From Chlamydiota bacterium (lineage in GTDB: Bacteria; Chlamydiota; Chlamydiia; Chlamydiales; Waddliaceae): a stretch of DNA of 12,527 nucleotides. Shown one piece after another: positions 5,666 to 12,527 of the stretch. Position numbers and translations under genes: made by a program. The notes under the pieces are model-generated. The model did no database searches. It was not told where the DNA came from and saw nothing but the letters and a program-made list of their open reading frames with translations. The stretch is taken from positions 1-12,527 of the forward strand of contig JAAKFP010000026.1 in assembly GCA_011065005.1 (NCBI GenBank). Reading direction: 5' to 3'. Position 1 is the first letter of the stretch, and every line of letters starts with the position of its first letter.

Positions 5666-7993
5666 ATGACAAATCTCACCAACAAAAAATCTCTACCCAC
5701 TCAATGTTCCTTACTGTTCGCAATGGCATTCTTGCTGTTTGGCTGCGATACAGCTGCAGCTCAACCGGATGAGACTGAATTTGTCAATAGTCAGATCTGC
5801 GGCAACTGCCACCAAAAGCAATATAATGAATGGAAAGGTTCACACCACGACCTTGCCATGGATTATGCTAACGAAAAAACTGTTCTTGGAGACTTTAACA
5901 ACAGCACGTTCGCTTTTGAGGGTGTGACGTCAACTTTTTATAAGCGAGATGGGGACTTCTTCGTCAAAACAGATGGGCCCGATGGTACGCTCCAAGATTA
6001 CAAGATAACCTATGTTTTTGGATACTACCCCCTCCAGCAGTACATGATCGAATTTTCCAAAGGGAAAGTCCAGGTGTTGGATATCGGCTGGGATACTCAC
6101 TCCAAGGAAGAGGGTGGCCAGCGGTGGTTCCACCTCCATCCCGATGACAATGTTACCCATAAACATATCTTCCACTGGACAAAACGGTTTCTAAACTGGA
6201 ACTACATGTGTGCTGAATGCCACTCTACAAACCTTCAAAAAAACTATAATTTTACAACTGACTCATTCCATACAACGTGGTCCGAAATTAATGTCGGCTG
6301 CCAAGGTTGTCATGGCCCCGGTTCCAAGCATATCGAATGGACACAATCAGCCGGAAAGAAAAATACTGACGTCGCCTTTCTCAACAAAGGGCTCGAGGTG
6401 GATCTTAAAGCGAAAGATTCCCACGTACAGATTGAAGGGTGCGCGAGATGCCATTCCCGAAGAAATAGTTTGCGCGAAGATTACGCATACGGCAAACAAT
6501 TTATGGACTACTACGAACCTAGACTTCTGCTAGATCCGCTGTACTATCCTGATGGGCAAATCTTAGATGAAGTCTACGTCTATGGATCTTTTATCCAATC
6601 AAAAAAATATCAACAGGGTGTCCGATGTAGCGACTGCCACAATCCACATTCTATTAAGCTACAAATCTCGGGGAATGCCTTGTGTGTGAGCTGTCACGAC
6701 ACTTCTCCCTCTAGAGAGTTTGAGGGTGTTGCAAGGAAAAACTATGACACCCCCGACCACCACTTTCATAAAACAGGATCCCCAGGTGCACAGTGTGTGA
6801 ATTGCCATATGCCCACAACAAATTATATGATCGTAGATCCCCGTCTTGACCACAGCTTCCAAATTCCACGACCTGACTTATCTGTTGCGCTCGGCGTCCC
6901 AAACTCCTGCAATAGATGCCACACCGAAAAGACTCCAGAGTGGGCAGTGAATGCTATAGACCTCTGGTATCCCACATCGAAGGAAAAACGGGAAAAGGAA
7001 AAGCATTTTGGTTTTGCCTTTGCTGCAGGACAAGAGGGTAAGCCGGAAGCAGAACCCGAATTGCTCCAAATCGCTGAAGACAAAGCACGCCCTCCTATCA
7101 TCCGCGCCACAGCTCTAAACATCTTACACAGGTACCCCAGTCCTCAAACTTTTCATATTATGGTTTCCTCCCTTGAAGAGGACCACCCACTGATGCGTCA
7201 AGAGGCCGTCAAAGGAATTGGAGCCCTCCTCCCACGTTCAGCAGGGGAAGAGGCACAGAAAAAGAAACTTTCACTCCTTTCTCAATATTTACAAGACCCC
7301 ATCCTCGCTGTCCGTACCGAAGCAGCAAAAGTGTTAACAGAAATGCCGGCAACAATCTTTACACAGGAACAGAAAGGTCATTTTGAAAAAGCGTTAGAAG
7401 AATACAAGAAGAGACAGGAAGCCATTGCCGACCGTCCAGAGGCACATCTGAACTTGGGAATCATGTATCAAAATCTAGGACAAAACAGCCAAGCAGAATC
7501 TTCGTATCAAAACGCTATCCGCCTTGACAAAGATTACCTTCCAGCACGTTTTAATCTTGCCAACCTCTACAACGCTGAGGGAAAAAATAAGGAAGCAAAA
7601 CAAACCCTTCGGGACATTATCGCCATAGAACCTGATAACGGAGAAGCCTATTATTCGCTAGGATTGCTTCTTGCTGAAATGAATCGCTATGATGAAGCTG
7701 TGGATGCCTTATCTCAAGCCGTAACCCTGCTTCCAGAGCGGACACGAGTAAGCTATAACTATGCTTTAACTCTCATCCAGCTTGGGCGCAACAAAGATGC
7801 TGAAGCAGAGATATTGAAGGCCTACCAAAAAAACGTAAACAATCCAGAAATTATCTACCTACTCATCACGCTATACGCCCAGGAAGGAAAATGGAAGGAA
7901 GCCCTCCCCTATGCTGAAAAACTCGTACAACTTATGCCCGAAGCCCCTCTACCTAAGCAGATCTTGAAAGAAGTCCAAAGCCATAGCGAGTGA
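5666..7993 (+). CDS. Octahaem c-type cytochrome lipoprotein with HEAT-like and TPR domains
   Basis: This 775-residue protein is exported and probably lipid-anchored: it has a basic N-terminus, a hydrophobic core and a lipobox LFGC with Cys 27. Eight CXXCH haem sites follow, at residues 45, 182, 212, 259, 321, 340, 377 and 415. The first is followed by a WxxSHHxxAM stretch, where a His may be a distal haem ligand. Between sites 1 and 2 lies a beta-rich insert with FGYYPLQQY and GGQRWFHLHPDD, landmarks of a cytochrome c554-like multihaem family found in many free-living bacteria. Residues 465-560 look HEAT-like, and 590-765 hold about four to five TPR units (for example AHLNLGIMYQNLGQNSQAESSYQNAI). 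The likely role is periplasmic electron transfer; the redox partner and substrate are unknown. A GGAGG at 5656-5660, five bases before the ATG, supports the start. Cytochrome c maturation genes would be required elsewhere. A weak promoter (TGTAAA, 17 bases, TACAGT at 5612-5640) is possible. Confidence 0.92.
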   Translation: MTNLTNKKSLPTQCSLLFAMAFLLFGCDTAAAQPDETEFVNSQICGNCHQKQYNEWKGSHHDLAMDYANEKTVLGDFNNSTFAFEGVTSTFYKRDGDFFVKTDGPDGTLQDYKITYVFGYYPLQQYMIEFSKGKVQVLDIGWDTHSKEEGGQRWFHLHPDDNVTHKHIFHWTKRFLNWNYMCAECHSTNLQKNYNFTTDSFHTTWSEINVGCQGCHGPGSKHIEWTQSAGKKNTDVAFLNKGLEVDLKAKDSHVQIEGCARCHSRRNSLREDYAYGKQFMDYYEPRLLLDPLYYPDGQILDEVYVYGSFIQSKKYQQGVRCSDCHNPHSIKLQISGNALCVSCHDTSPSREFEGVARKNYDTPDHHFHKTGSPGAQCVNCHMPTTNYMIVDPRLDHSFQIPRPDLSVALGVPNSCNRCHTEKTPEWAVNAIDLWYPTSKEKREKEKHFGFAFAAGQEGKPEAEPELLQIAEDKARPPIIRATALNILHRYPSPQTFHIMVSSLEEDHPLMRQEAVKGIGALLPRSAGEEAQKKKLSLLSQYLQDPILAVRTEAAKVLTEMPATIFTQEQKGHFEKALEEYKKRQEAIADRPEAHLNLGIMYQNLGQNSQAESSYQNAIRLDKDYLPARFNLANLYNAEGKNKEAKQTLRDIIAIEPDNGEAYYSLGLLLAEMNRYDEAVDALSQAVTLLPERTRVSYNYALTLIQLGRNKDAEAEILKAYQKNVNNPEIIYLLITLYAQEGKWKEALPYAEKLVQLMPEAPLPKQILKEVQSHSE

Positions 7994-8045
7994 GAACCAT
8001 CTCAACTAAGTAGAACAACGGTGTTTTACACCTGGCATACCGGAA

Positions 8046-8084
8046 ACGCAGAGAGAAAATAAAACTTAATTTATATCTCTGCGT
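8046..8084. repeat. Inverted repeat of the TCTCTGCGTCTCCGCG type
   Basis: ACGCAGAGA (8046-8054) pairs perfectly with TCTCTGCGT (8076-8084), with an A/T-rich 21-base loop. The right arm continues CTCCGCGTTGATTTTGT, so part of the motif repeats itself. It resembles the motif at 2276-2306 and the palindrome core at 5491-5560. It could stop transcription from the cytochrome gene, because T-rich bases follow, but the stem is not strong. Confidence 0.5.
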
Positions 8085-8186
8085 CTCCGCGTTGATTTTG
8101 TACGAAAAAGGATCAAGCATGCTATTTGTAAATAGCTAACTGTTTGCGCCTTATGAACAAAATGGTTTTTAGTGGAAATTGTTAAC

Positions 8187-8232
8187 GTTTTTTTTAAAAA
8201 AACTTGTCTAACAAAGATTTGAATGTTACAAG
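8187..8232 (+). promoter_or_regulatory. Candidate promoter for the propeller gene
   Basis: TTGTCT (8204-8209), a 17-base spacer and TACAAG (8227-8232) each match the sigma-70 boxes at four of six positions. A run of eight T and seven A (8188-8202) sits immediately upstream, where an A/T-rich UP element would be expected. The leader to the ATG would be about 90 bases. This is a weak match and inference only. Confidence 0.3.
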
Positions 8233-8326
8233 CCCTAATTCAAGGCAGCTGCCCTTAATTTTATGCGACTGCCTCTTAAATTGATGAAACAAAAAATTAT
8301 TTTCACTAACATGGAGAAAAACAGAC

Positions 8327-9874
8327 ATGAGTTATTCATTATCTTCGATAACAAAGTACGTGGTTTCATTTTGGAAACCAGAATCACCCACAAAAGACCC
8401 TTCCTGTTTCAAACAGAACGGTTCTTGTCAGTTGGCAACAACTCAGTCGGCTACAAGAGCATTGAATCAAATAGAAGAAGCTAATGCTAATCGATCTACA
8501 CCTACTCCTCATGCATCAGGTCGAACTTCTTGGGGGAAAGGTATCGCAGCTTGTGTTATAGGGGGATTGCTCATATCAGCCGGTAGATCTTGGAATTCCG
8601 AGCAAAGCACCGTATCTGATGCAATCGCAATGATGAAAGAATCGCTCGGTTCGACAGCCTTTAAAACATCTTCTGCTTTTCAAATGTCACTGCCAAAAAT
8701 TGTAGGGGCAGTTGCAATAGCTGCAGTGAGCAGGCAAGAGAGTGGAGCTATTCAAAGAGCATTGTTAGCAGGAATGATGTTATTACCTGAATCCGTGAAG
8801 GGACAGTCATGTCCTCAATTGGCAGGGAGTTATGATACACCCCACAGGGCTATGAGCGTCGCCCTTTCCGGTAATTATGCCTATATAGCGGATTATAATT
8901 CTGGTCTTCAGATCATCGATGTGAGTAATGTAACTAAGCCAACACTTGCAGGGTCCTATAATACGCCTGACGTTGCTTATGGCGTCGCTGTTTCCGGTAA
9001 TTATGCCTATGTGGCGGACGGATTGACAGGTGGTCTCCAGATTATCGATGTAAGTAACGCAGTCAACCCAACGTTTGTTAGCTCCTATAATACGCCTGAC
9101 CGTGCTAATGACATCACTATTGTAGGCAGTTATGCCTATGTGGCGGATGGCTATTCTGGTCTTCAGATCATCGATGTGAGCAATCCAGCAGCTCCGAGGT
9201 TTGCGGGCTCCTATAATACGCCTGACCATGCTTTTGATGTCGCTCTTTCTGGCAATTATGCCTATGTGGCGGATTATGGTGGAGGTCTTCAGATCATCGA
9301 CGTGAGCAATGTAGCTAATCCAACACTTGTGGGGTCTTATAATATGCCTGATGCTGAGGGCATCGCCGTTTCCGGTAATTATGCCTATGTGGGGGGTCCT
9401 GCAGGTCTTTGGATCATCGATGTGAGCAATGTAGCCACTCCCACTCCCGTAGGTTATTATAATACACCTGGTGCTGCGCTAGACATCGTTGTTTCCGGCA
9501 ATTATGTCTATGTGGCGGATAATGACTTCGGCCTTCAGATCATCGATGTGAGTAACAAAGCAAATCCCCAGCGTGTAGGCTTCTATAATACGTTTGGCTT
9601 GGCTAATAGCGTCGCTCTTTCCAGCAGTTATGCCTATGTGGCGGATTATGATTTTGGTCTTCAAATCATCAACTTAGCTTGTCCTACGAGTAGTAGTACG
9701 GTCACTTCAACAACAACAACAACAACAACAACAACCGCCAGCAGCAGCGATAGCAGCACCAGCAGCAGTAAATCAAGTCTGCCTCCGAGCCCGAGTTCAT
9801 TACCGATATCGACAGCAACACGTTACCGAGTTACTGCTGGAGGCTCTGCCTTACAATGGATGTTAAAGGAATAG
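8327..9874 (+). CDS. Seven-repeat LVIVD beta-propeller protein with Thr/Ser-rich tail
   Basis: The 515-residue protein has three parts. Residues 1-162 are Ser/Thr-rich with hydrophobic stretches around 72-85, 121-134 and 144-153; they may be membrane segments or an unusual export signal, but no standard signal peptide is at the very N-terminus. Residues 163-451 hold seven repeats of 41-43 residues with the pattern GSYNTPD, SGNYAYVAD, GLQIIDVSN, matching the LVIVD repeat family. Seven copies suggest one closed seven-bladed propeller. Residues 455-490 are a low-complexity tail with nine consecutive Thr and many Ser, and the end (about 495-515) is a short non-repetitive segment. LVIVD proteins are usually surface or extracellular with poorly known roles; binding or adhesion is plausible here but unproven. 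A GGAG at 8313-8316, ten bases before the ATG, supports the start. The gene is monocistronic: a terminator follows and long gaps lie on both sides. Confidence 0.88.
   Translation: MSYSLSSITKYVVSFWKPESPTKDPSCFKQNGSCQLATTQSATRALNQIEEANANRSTPTPHASGRTSWGKGIAACVIGGLLISAGRSWNSEQSTVSDAIAMMKESLGSTAFKTSSAFQMSLPKIVGAVAIAAVSRQESGAIQRALLAGMMLLPESVKGQSCPQLAGSYDTPHRAMSVALSGNYAYIADYNSGLQIIDVSNVTKPTLAGSYNTPDVAYGVAVSGNYAYVADGLTGGLQIIDVSNAVNPTFVSSYNTPDRANDITIVGSYAYVADGYSGLQIIDVSNPAAPRFAGSYNTPDHAFDVALSGNYAYVADYGGGLQIIDVSNVANPTLVGSYNMPDAEGIAVSGNYAYVGGPAGLWIIDVSNVATPTPVGYYNTPGAALDIVVSGNYVYVADNDFGLQIIDVSNKANPQRVGFYNTFGLANSVALSSSYAYVADYDFGLQIINLACPTSSSTVTSTTTTTTTTTASSSDSSTSSSKSSLPPSPSSLPISTATRYRVTAGGSALQWMLKE
8813..9679 (+). 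repeat. Seven tandem coding repeats of about 126 bases
   Basis: The segment TATGCCTATGTGGCGGA and the following TCTTCAGATCATCGATGTGAG recur with spacings of 126, 129, 126, 123, 123 and 126 bases (anchor positions 8876, 9002, 9131, 9257, 9380, 9503, 9629). All differences are multiples of three. Similarity is visible at the DNA level, not just in protein, which suggests fairly recent duplication or gene conversion among the blades. Confidence 0.85.
9708..9735 (+). repeat. (CAA)9 trinucleotide microsatellite
   Basis: Nine consecutive CAA units, read in frame as ACA, encode most of the poly-Thr tract between the propeller and the C-terminus. An AGC-rich stretch encoding Ser follows (9739-9769). 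Changes in unit number would lengthen or shorten the linker without breaking the frame. Confidence 0.85.
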
Positions 9875-9908
9875 CTCTGTTCTTCGATATCCCGTTACAA
9901 TCGAAAAT

Positions 9909-9941
9909 AGGTAAACCATTAGTTTGGCTAGTGGTTTACCT
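9909..9941 (+). terminator. Terminator hairpin after the propeller gene
   Basis: AGGTAAACCATTAG and CTAGTGGTTTACCT form a 14-bp stem with one G-T pair and a 5-base loop, 34 bases after the stop codon. GTTTGTCTC follows, a short T-containing tail. It separates this gene from the phosphate genes. The rest of 9875-10038 is non-coding; a weak promoter for the DUF47 gene (TTACTG, 17 bases, AATAAT at 9995-10023) is possible. Confidence 0.75.
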
Positions 9942-10038
9942 GTTTGTCTCCCGCTAAAAATCCTTTCCTTTACAGAAAAGTGCTAGAAGAAGTATTACTG
10001 TATGCCATTACCCTGTTAATAATGACGGAATTTAACTT

Positions 10039-10713
10039 ATGATGACCCTCCTAAATCTCTTCGGCCGCTCTCCTTTTGCCCCTTTGGAGTCGCACATGGA
10101 GAAAGTTTCCGAATGTGTGTACATGCTAACCGACCTGTTCGACGCTCTCCAATCCAAAGATTACGACCTTTTAGAGAAAATCGTTCAAAAAATCCGTGAA
10201 CTCGAACATGAAGCTGACCTCATAAAAAACGACATCCGCAACCACCTCCCCAAAACCCTCTTCCTTCCCGTTAACCGAGGAAACCTGCTAGAAATATTGA
10301 CACTGCAAGACAGCATCGCTGACCGCGCGGAGGATATTGCCGTCATAACCACCTTCAAAAGAATCGAAATGATCGATTCTTTAAAAGAGGATTTTCGCGA
10401 GTTTCTCGCAAAAAATATTGAAACCTTCAATGGGGCTCGTAGCATTATCAATGAGCTACAAGAGCTATTAGAGACCTCCTTTAGTGGAGTAGAAGCAGAA
10501 AAAGTCCGGAATATGGTCGCCGAGGTTGCCAGGCAAGAACATGAAACAGACATCATCCAACACAAACTGATCAAGGGTTTGATCATGGCAGAAAATAAAA
10601 TGACATATACCACGTTCTACTTATGGCAAAAGATCTTTGAAACGCTAGGATCTATATCAAACCTAGCGGAAAACCTAGCGGATCGTATTCGGATGACTTT
10701 AGAGTTAAAATAG
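10039..10713 (+). CDS. DUF47 family (TIGR00153) PhoU-like protein, Pit accessory
   Basis: This 224-residue all-helical cytoplasmic protein belongs to the PhoU-like DUF47 group, whose genes usually precede a Pit phosphate permease and are thought to modulate it. The acidic, His-containing patches expected for metal binding in PhoU-like folds are visible: ELEHEADLIKND (54-65), DSIADRAEDIA (91-101), RQEHETDIIQ (165-174) and NLAENLADRIR (208-218), placed as two repeats of a three-helix unit. Length is normal for the family. The pit gene starts 27 bases after its stop, so the two are surely cotranscribed. Two ATG codons stand in tandem at the start; the ribosome site is weak (GGA about ten bases upstream). 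It is best read as a regulator of the neighbouring transporter; the exact mechanism is not established. Confidence 0.92.
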   Translation: MMTLLNLFGRSPFAPLESHMEKVSECVYMLTDLFDALQSKDYDLLEKIVQKIRELEHEADLIKNDIRNHLPKTLFLPVNRGNLLEILTLQDSIADRAEDIAVITTFKRIEMIDSLKEDFREFLAKNIETFNGARSIINELQELLETSFSGVEAEKVRNMVAEVARQEHETDIIQHKLIKGLIMAENKMTYTTFYLWQKIFETLGSISNLAENLADRIRMTLELK

Positions 10714-10740
10714 TTTCACTCGATGATGGAATAACATTAA

Positions 10741-12165
10741 ATGACGTCTGAAACCATTTTATTAGTTCTTATTCTAGTTGCAGGACTATACATGGCCTGG
10801 AACATCGGAGCCAATGATGTCGCCAATGCCATGGGAACTTCTGTAGGTTCTGGCGCCCTCACCCTTAAGCAAGCGGTTATCATCGCCGCGATATTAGAAT
10901 TTTCTGGTGCTTTCTTCTTTGGGTCCCACGTTTCTGAAACCGTCCAAAAGGGAATTGTCGATCCCGACATCTTTATGCAGGACCCAAGAACTCTCGTTTA
11001 CGGAATGTTTGCTGCCCTTCTCGCTACTGGAGTGTGGTTGCAACTTGCCTCCTATTTTGGAATACCTGTATCCACGACGCATTCTATCGTAGGTTCTGTT
11101 ATAGGATTCGGAACGGTTGCCGGCGGCATTCATGCCGTTAAGTGGGGAAATGTCGGTTTTATTGTCTCAAGCTGGATTCTCTCACCTGTGGCAGGAGGTA
11201 TCATTTCCTATTACCTTTTTTACCTTCTGAGAAGGAAAATATTCTATACCTATAACCCCGTCGATGAAGCCAAAAAATTAGCACCCATCCTTGTATTCTG
11301 CGTTGTGACAATATTGTCTTTGCTACTCCTTTCCAATGGAACAGAAGCGTTCCACCTTAAGCTCAGCACCTTTGAAACGCTGGGAATTTGCCTCCTCATA
11401 GGTGCTATGGGATCTCTGATCGGCTACTTATTCGTGCGCCGCATCAAGGCTGGTCCACCCATATTAAAACCAAGTCCTGCCTACGGTTCAGAAATCACCA
11501 ACTCCTTTGGAAAAGCAAGAAAACATCTTAAAAGGATCCAGTCCTCTTCTGTGGGAGAACTCAATTACCGCGTTTCTGTTCTTCTTGATGAAATTGACAA
11601 CCTCTCCTCTACTCTTCAACAAGATATCGAAAAAGAAGTTTCTCACTCCGAATATGCTGTTGTCGAAAAAATTTTTGGTTACCTGCAAATTCTTAGCGCT
11701 TGTCTAATGGCTTTTGCTCATGGTGCGAACGATGTAGCAAACGCTATCGGTCCTTTGGCTGCAGCTGTTGGAGCTTTGACGACAAATGTTGTTACGATGC
11801 AACAGTCTATTCCTACATGGGCCTTAGCATTGGGGGGGGTTGGCATCGTCGTCGGCCTTGCAACCTGGGGCTGGCGAGTTATCGAAACCATAGGAAAAAA
11901 GATCACCGAGCTGACACCAACACGTGGTTTCACAGCAGAGTTCGGGGCAGCGATAACAATCTTGACTGCTTCCCGCTTAGGCATGCCAATCTCAACGACT
12001 CATACTCTTGTTGGAGCGGTTATTGGAGTAGGATTAGCGAAAGGGATCGGAGCTTTGAACTTAGAAATGACTCGAGATATATTTATCTCTTGGGTGGTAA
12101 CAGTGCCGGCAGGGGCTATTTTGGCTGTCGCCTTTTTCTATGGAATACAATTTACTTTTGGTTAA
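10741..12165 (+). CDS. pit: Pit-family inorganic phosphate permease (PHO4 family)
   Basis: This 474-residue integral membrane protein takes up inorganic phosphate (or a metal-phosphate complex) using an ion gradient. The internal duplication that defines the family is clear. GANDVANA occurs at residues 23-30 and again at 328-335, and STTH occurs at 111-114 and 418-421, each followed by a Gly-rich helix (IVGSVIGFG and LVGAVIGVG). The two halves are joined by a hydrophilic, charged loop at about 235-310, probably cytoplasmic. Length is typical. It follows the DUF47 gene by 27 bases and precedes a secreted-protein gene by 21 bases, which indicates an operon. No strong ribosome site is seen before the ATG, so coupling to the upstream gene is likely. 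In Chlamydia the equivalent gene is, from memory, annotated as a phosphate permease next to a DUF47 gene. Confidence 0.95.
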   Translation: MTSETILLVLILVAGLYMAWNIGANDVANAMGTSVGSGALTLKQAVIIAAILEFSGAFFFGSHVSETVQKGIVDPDIFMQDPRTLVYGMFAALLATGVWLQLASYFGIPVSTTHSIVGSVIGFGTVAGGIHAVKWGNVGFIVSSWILSPVAGGIISYYLFYLLRRKIFYTYNPVDEAKKLAPILVFCVVTILSLLLLSNGTEAFHLKLSTFETLGICLLIGAMGSLIGYLFVRRIKAGPPILKPSPAYGSEITNSFGKARKHLKRIQSSSVGELNYRVSVLLDEIDNLSSTLQQDIEKEVSHSEYAVVEKIFGYLQILSACLMAFAHGANDVANAIGPLAAAVGALTTNVVTMQQSIPTWALALGGVGIVVGLATWGWRVIETIGKKITELTPTRGFTAEFGAAITILTASRLGMPISTTHTLVGAVIGVGLAKGIGALNLEMTRDIFISWVVTVPAGAILAVAFFYGIQFTFG

Positions 12166-12186
12166 CACAACATAGCGGAGATCTTT

Positions 12187-12527
12187 ATGATGATAAAAGA
12201 GAAAATTTATGCCCTTTCTATGGTTTTAGTTCTCTTGTTGGGAGCACACCTAGATGCAGCTACTATCTACGAAGCAACACACAATGATGAAGGTGCACTT
12301 CTGCAAACGGAGATCAATACAACCCCATTAATGCATCCCCACAGCAAGCCTGGAAGAATTCAGCCCGGAACAAGAATGAAGCTGACAGCAGTCGTGAAAA
12401 ACAGTGGGACCATTGCCAGCGCTCCCGGCACGATATACGTACGATTTGCTTTGCCAGAACCACTAGACAAGCAGCCGAATAGTGTCATTTTCACCACGGA
12501 AACCAGGAATATTCCCTCTATACCTCC
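12187..12527 (+). CDS. Secreted protein, possible CARDB-like domain, 3' end missing
   Basis: The frame is open from the ATG to the right edge (113 codons visible). A good ribosome site, GGAG at 12177-12180, lies six bases before the first of two tandem ATGs. The N-terminus is a clear signal peptide: Lys/Glu, a hydrophobic core SMVLVLLLGA, and a probable cut near LDA-A. The mature part contains LTAVVKNSGTIASAPGTIYVRF, which resembles a CARDB or similar Ig-like domain where a non-contractile strand pattern follows 'VKNxG'. That suggests a periplasmic or outer-surface protein. It is probably cotranscribed with pit (21-base gap), but a link to phosphate uptake is not evident. I do not recognise the gene, and the domain call is tentative because the rest is outside the window. 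Confidence 0.75.
   Translation, partial: MMIKEKIYALSMVLVLLLGAHLDAATIYEATHNDEGALLQTEINTTPLMHPHSKPGRIQPGTRMKLTAVVKNSGTIASAPGTIYVRFALPEPLDKQPNSVIFTTETRNIPSIP

Larger units (their letters stand above)
7994..8326. other. Intergenic region between the cytochrome and propeller genes
   Basis: This 333-base stretch contains no convincing gene. From left to right it holds a small hairpin after the cytochrome stop (GGTGT, loop TTT, ACACC at 8020-8032), a repeat hairpin (8046-8084), A/T-rich DNA with a T8A7 palindrome, and a candidate promoter (8187-8232). Two similar segments, CTGCCCTTAATTTTATG and CTGCCTCTTAAATTGATG (about 8249-8285), form an imperfect direct repeat of unknown meaning just before the ribosome site. 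Confidence 0.6.

Noticed and set aside
8807..9664. Antisense reading frames with repeated IDDLKTRI-like units
   Set aside because: They mirror the tandem coding repeats of the propeller gene on the other strand. The repetition is inherited from the sense gene.
8813..9679. Regularly spaced direct repeats suggestive of a CRISPR array
   Set aside because: The period is about 126 bases, the units are in one open frame and encode LVIVD repeats, and there are no short repeats with unique spacers or cas genes.
10643..10668. CGCTAGG / CCTAGCG hairpin near the end of the DUF47 gene
   Set aside because: It is a short 7-bp stem with a 12-base loop inside the coding region, with no T-run. Probably chance or codon repetition (a CCTAGCGGA direct repeat).
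11700..12287. 195-codon plus-strand reading frame overlapping the end of pit
   Set aside because: It lies in another frame of a clear Pit permease, and its translation is low-complexity Ser/Arg/Tyr/Cys-rich with no family resemblance.

Overview
The window most likely comes from a member of the Chlamydiae, probably an environmental (amoeba- or animal-associated) lineage rather than Chlamydia itself. Three things suggest this: an adjacent dppD/dppF ATPase pair, a DUF47 (PhoU-like) gene followed by a Pit phosphate permease, and a large ankyrin/coiled-coil protein of the type common in intracellular bacteria. From memory, C. trachomatis carries dppF-dppD directly beside a DUF47 gene and a Pit-type permease (CT689-CT692). 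This is recollection, not a search, and the genus cannot be fixed from the sequence alone.

Layout. (1) 1-2194, plus strand: the 3' part of a large protein with ankyrin repeats, a long coiled coil and a glycine-rich hydrophobic segment. Its frame is open to the left edge, so its start lies outside the window. It ends in a hairpin followed by T-rich DNA. (2) 2341-5407, minus strand: a three-gene run in the order dppD, dppF, MFS permease. dppD and dppF overlap by an ATGA, and the MFS gene follows 32 bases later. The dppD ribosome binding site lies in the arm of a perfect 8-bp hairpin. (3) 5408-5665: the divergent intergenic region, dominated by a 146-base imperfect palindrome whose ends match those of the hairpin at 2197-2251. 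(4) 5666-7993, plus strand: a 775-residue lipoprotein with eight CXXCH haem sites and a C-terminal TPR domain, which is unexpected in a chlamydia-like genome. (5) 7994-8326: an intergenic region with a repeat and a possible promoter. (6) 8327-9874, plus strand: a protein with seven LVIVD-type repeats, probably one seven-bladed propeller, followed by a Thr/Ser-rich tail and then a strong terminator hairpin. (7) 10039-12527, plus strand: a DUF47 gene, a Pit permease and the start of a secreted protein, closely spaced and probably one operon.

How the genes work together. DppD and DppF would energise a peptide importer whose permease and binding proteins are not here. The DUF47 protein and Pit form a standard phosphate-uptake pair. 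The cytochrome would sit in the periplasm or on a membrane and carry electrons, but nothing in the window shows its partner. If the Chlamydia gene order is ancestral, the cytochrome and propeller genes are an insertion (or a region lost elsewhere) between two core transport modules, and it is bordered by palindromic repeats. No tRNA, rRNA, CRISPR array, transposase or integrase gene was seen.
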